The notes under the pieces are model-generated. The model was not told the DNA's origin. It did no database searches and saw nothing but the letters and a program-made list of their open reading frames with translations. DNA of 64,000 nt from Paenibacillus tepidiphilus (GTDB taxonomy: Bacteria; Bacillota; Bacilli; Paenibacillales; Paenibacillaceae): NCBI RefSeq assembly GCF_008635795.1, contig NZ_VWRQ01000003.1:186001-250000 (forward strand). Direction: 5' to 3'. This document shows positions 62,141 to 64,000 of the stretch, piece by piece (position 1 is the stretch's first letter; each line of letters starts with the position of its first letter). The position numbers were made by a program, and so were the translations under genes.

Positions 62141-64000
62141 ATCAAACTTACTCCTTTCGCGGATGTTTCCCCGAATAGCAGGTCCAACTCGTCTTGAGAT
62201 AAATCAGCATCAATGAAATCCGAGGGCGAAAAAGTAAATCCCTGATTTTGTATGCAAAAACGTACAACCTTCTCTATCCAACATTGCCATTGTTCCATAA
62301 TGGTGCAGATGAATTTCGTTTCAAGAACATCTTCGCTGTACTTCGCATACATAACTAGCTTGCCATTTTGAATAAAGCAATTAATTTCCAGCAAGCAGGT
62401 CACATATCCGTGCAGTACATCCTCATCTAATGTCACACCAAAGCAAGCATTGTCGTGCATAAATTCACCTAGATAGTTAAACCGGATCCACAGCTTTTCA
62501 ATGCTATCTTTGTCATCCCAAACTTTACAATGACCATATCCAATTCCCTGGTTCGGCACTTTGCGCATGGTCTCTTTAACCGACCTAATCAGCTGTCCTA
62601 ATGACTCTTGATCCTGCTGTATTTCAAAAACAACGGGATACATATGGGTAAACCAGCCTACGGTATTGGTGATATCAATATTATCCAGCTCGATTCCGCG
62701 CCCGTGGGACTCCAGTTCAAATATAAGCTCCTCCGGGTTCACTGCTTCCTTAAGTGTCATGCTTAGAGCAGCAATCAGCAATTCATCGACACTGGTGTTA
62801 TAAGGAACATTGGCATCTTTCCTCAGCTGCGCTGTTGTATCGGAATCAAGTTCCCTGTGAATCAGCACACTGCCCCCCGGTTTAGCACAAGCATTAAAGG
62901 GGATGCTAGGTAACCGTGGCTTCAACGAGCGTGACCAGTATTCCGTTTCCTCATCAAATCCACTTTTTCTAGAGTGCCAATATTCGACCCAATCACGGTA
63001 TGAGCTCCCTTTAGCCGGCAATCTGTAAGACTGATGAGCATTTACCTGCTCCATCAGCGTGTGAATATGCTGAAGAATAATACGCCAGGACACGCCATCG
63101 ACGCCTAGATGATGGACCATTAATAACCAGATATCTTCAGCCTGGTCATCCCGGAATATACAGGAGCGGAGTAATAGGCCATTGCTGATGTCTATCGTTG
63201 AAGCTAACCTTGTTTTCTCCTTTTGTATAGCATCCTTCCTGGCCTCTCCCCTTAGGTTTGTTACATCAATCTCGACAATCTCAGCTTGTTCTTTACAAGA
63301 ACGGTTGTAGAACAGTGTCTTACTCGCCGCATCGTAATTTAATCTCAAGCTATCATGTTGCAATACGATTTCATGGAGGATCTGTTGGAGTGGATTGATG
63401 TCCCAGCGGCGCTTCAAGTTCAGCTTTATGGACTGGCAGTATTCATTTGGGCGTTCATTTATTCTAGCAATAAACCAATTGGCAATTGGCGGTAGCGGCA
63501 TAGCTCCGTCAATGAGTGCCTGCTGCGTCCGAGTGTCCTTCACTGTCTCTACATAGGTAGCCATATCCTTTAGAACAGGATGCTCCAGTATATCCTTAAC
63601 CTTCAGGCGATATCCCTTGTCGCTTAGATACGAGGATACTTGTATGGCCTTAATGGAGTCTCCGCCTAAATAATAGAAATTATGGCCCGCCTGAACTTCA
63701 GTTCCGATTACAGATGCCACTACCTCAAGCAAAGCCTTCTCAGCTTCCTGCGGTTCCTCATCAGCTGTGGTAGCTGTAACGGCTCGCGGCGGCACCGGCA
63801 GGGCTGCTAGATTTATTTTGCCGTTTTTCGTCAAAGGAACCTCATCTATTCTTATATATATTGCAGGTATACTGTACGAAGGCAATTTAGTTGCCAGATA
63901 TCCGCGCAGCAGCCCTTCGTCAATATCGATAGAAGACATATAATAAGCTGTCAGCAGCAATGAAGAACCCACCGGTATCGGAGCTGCTTTTGCCCATTTC
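62137..64000 (-). CDS. Non-ribosomal peptide synthetase, C-terminal part: (A)-T-E
   Basis: The frame is open to the window edge, so the N-terminus lies beyond 64000; the GTG at 63972 is not the real start. Visible domains are the end of an adenylation domain (LPSYSIPAIYIRIDEVPLTK with A10 NGKIN), a carrier with GGDSIKAIQ, and an epimerisation domain with HHLGVDGVSWRI, ESHGRG, NTVGWFTHMYP and FNYLGEF. The E domain means that the last residue loaded here is passed on in D form, matching the post-E-type C1 domain of the next NRPS. The substrate-determining part of the A domain is not in the window. It overlaps the carbamoyltransferase start by four bases. Confidence 0.93.
   Translation of the reverse strand, partial: KWAKAAPIPVGSSLLLTAYYMSSIDIDEGLLRGYLATKLPSYSIPAIYIRIDEVPLTKNGKINLAALPVPPRAVTATTADEEPQEAEKALLEVVASVIGTEVQAGHNFYYLGGDSIKAIQVSSYLSDKGYRLKVKDILEHPVLKDMATYVETVKDTRTQQALIDGAMPLPPIANWFIARINERPNEYCQSIKLNLKRRWDINPLQQILHEIVLQHDSLRLNYDAASKTLFYNRSCKEQAEIVEIDVTNLRGEARKDAIQKEKTRLASTIDISNGLLLRSCIFRDDQAEDIWLLMVHHLGVDGVSWRIILQHIHTLMEQVNAHQSYRLPAKGSSYRDWVEYWHSRKSGFDEETEYWSRSLKPRLPSIPFNACAKPGGSVLIHRELDSDTTAQLRKDANVPYNTSVDELLIAALSMTLKEAVNPEELIFELESHGRGIELDNIDITNTVGWFTHMYPVVFEIQQDQESLGQLIRSVKETMRKVPNQGIGYGHCKVWDDKDSIEKLWIRFNYLGEFMHDNACFGVTLDEDVLHGYVTCLLEINCFIQNGKLVMYAKYSEDVLETKFICTIMEQWQCWIEKVVRFCIQNQGFTFSPSDFIDADLSQDELDLLFGETSAKGVSLI

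Larger units (their letters stand above)
35207..64000 (-). other. NRPS gene cluster with an AHBA/kanosamine (mC7N) sub-cluster, right end outside window
   Basis: Seventeen consecutive minus-strand genes form one block. Transcription order is NRPS (A)-T-E, carbamoyltransferase, S12 hydrolase, NRPS C-A-T-C-A-T-C, carrier protein, glycosyltransferase, radical SAM, B12 radical SAM, two ABC exporters, type II thioesterase, RifM-, RifL-, RifN-, RifK- and RifG-like enzymes, and a BtrH-like protein. Several junctions are 4-nt ATGA overlaps; the only clear hairpin terminator is before the last gene. The block is visibly more AT-rich than DNA to its left. The promoter and the upstream NRPS modules lie beyond 64000. 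Product unknown; a peptide containing AHBA or an aminosugar is inferred. Confidence 0.85.

Noticed and set aside
63972..63974. GTG at 63972 as the NRPS start
   Set aside because: The frame continues upstream to the window edge with adenylation-domain sequence, so the gene is simply cut.

Overview
The window looks like chromosomal DNA of a Paenibacillus-type Gram-positive bacterium. Genes have strong AGGAGG-type ribosome binding sites and often start with TTG or GTG. The gene families are typical of Paenibacillus: Lpl-type sugar ABC transporters with a membrane AraC regulator, copper-amine-oxidase-like 'stalk' domains, DUF4003, CD3324-type and TipAS-type MerR proteins. No rRNA, tRNA, transposase or CRISPR array was seen.

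Region 1 (1-14.3 kb) is a mixed housekeeping and stress region. It holds a truncated UvrA-like ABC ATPase with a nucleotidyltransferase upstream, an AraC regulator with an effector domain, a MerR-GGDEF fusion and a MerR-TipAS regulator with its own 19-bp-spacer promoter. It also holds a GNAT acetyltransferase, two DUF1801 proteins, a glycine-rich XRE membrane protein, a family 2 glycosyltransferase, an AT-rich orphan lipoprotein and a secreted RCC1-repeat protein.

Region 2 (14.5-28.7 kb) is a polysaccharide-utilisation locus resembling the B. subtilis yes/yet/lpl region. It encodes an LplABC-type importer, a YesS-type membrane AraC regulator, YetA-like and YesU-like proteins, a polysaccharide deacetylase and an FG-GAP/VCBS propeller protein, with a divergent GH42 beta-galactosidase. 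A repeat-rich intergenic zone follows (28.7-29.6 kb): about 17 tandem copies of a 20-21 bp unit, a nested inverted repeat and hairpin repeats.

Region 3 (29.5-35.2 kb) has an LLM-type flavin monooxygenase, a Fur-controlled ferric-siderophore ABC importer (two overlapping-register 7-1-7 Fur boxes) and a DUF4003 protein.

Region 4 (35.2-64.0 kb, all on the minus strand, visibly more AT-rich, many 4-nt overlaps, running off the right edge) is the main discovery. It is a non-ribosomal peptide cluster that contains five enzymes of the kanosamine/3-amino-5-hydroxybenzoate (AHBA, mC7N) pathway known from actinobacterial ansamycins: RifM-, RifL-, RifN-, RifK- and RifG-like. Around them are an NRPS ending in T-E (partial), a C-A-T-C-A-T-C NRPS, a free carrier protein, a type II thioesterase, a carbamoyltransferase with an extra C-terminal domain, an S12 serine hydrolase, a GT4 glycosyltransferase, two radical SAM enzymes (one with a B12 domain), two ABC exporters and a BtrH-like protein. 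The second A domain reads a serine code. The first lacks the Asp that normally binds an alpha-amino group, so it could select an aryl amino acid such as AHBA. I infer an aminobenzoate- or aminosugar-containing, probably glycosylated and carbamoylated peptide. The amino-DAHP synthase and amino-dehydroquinate dehydratase are not in the window.
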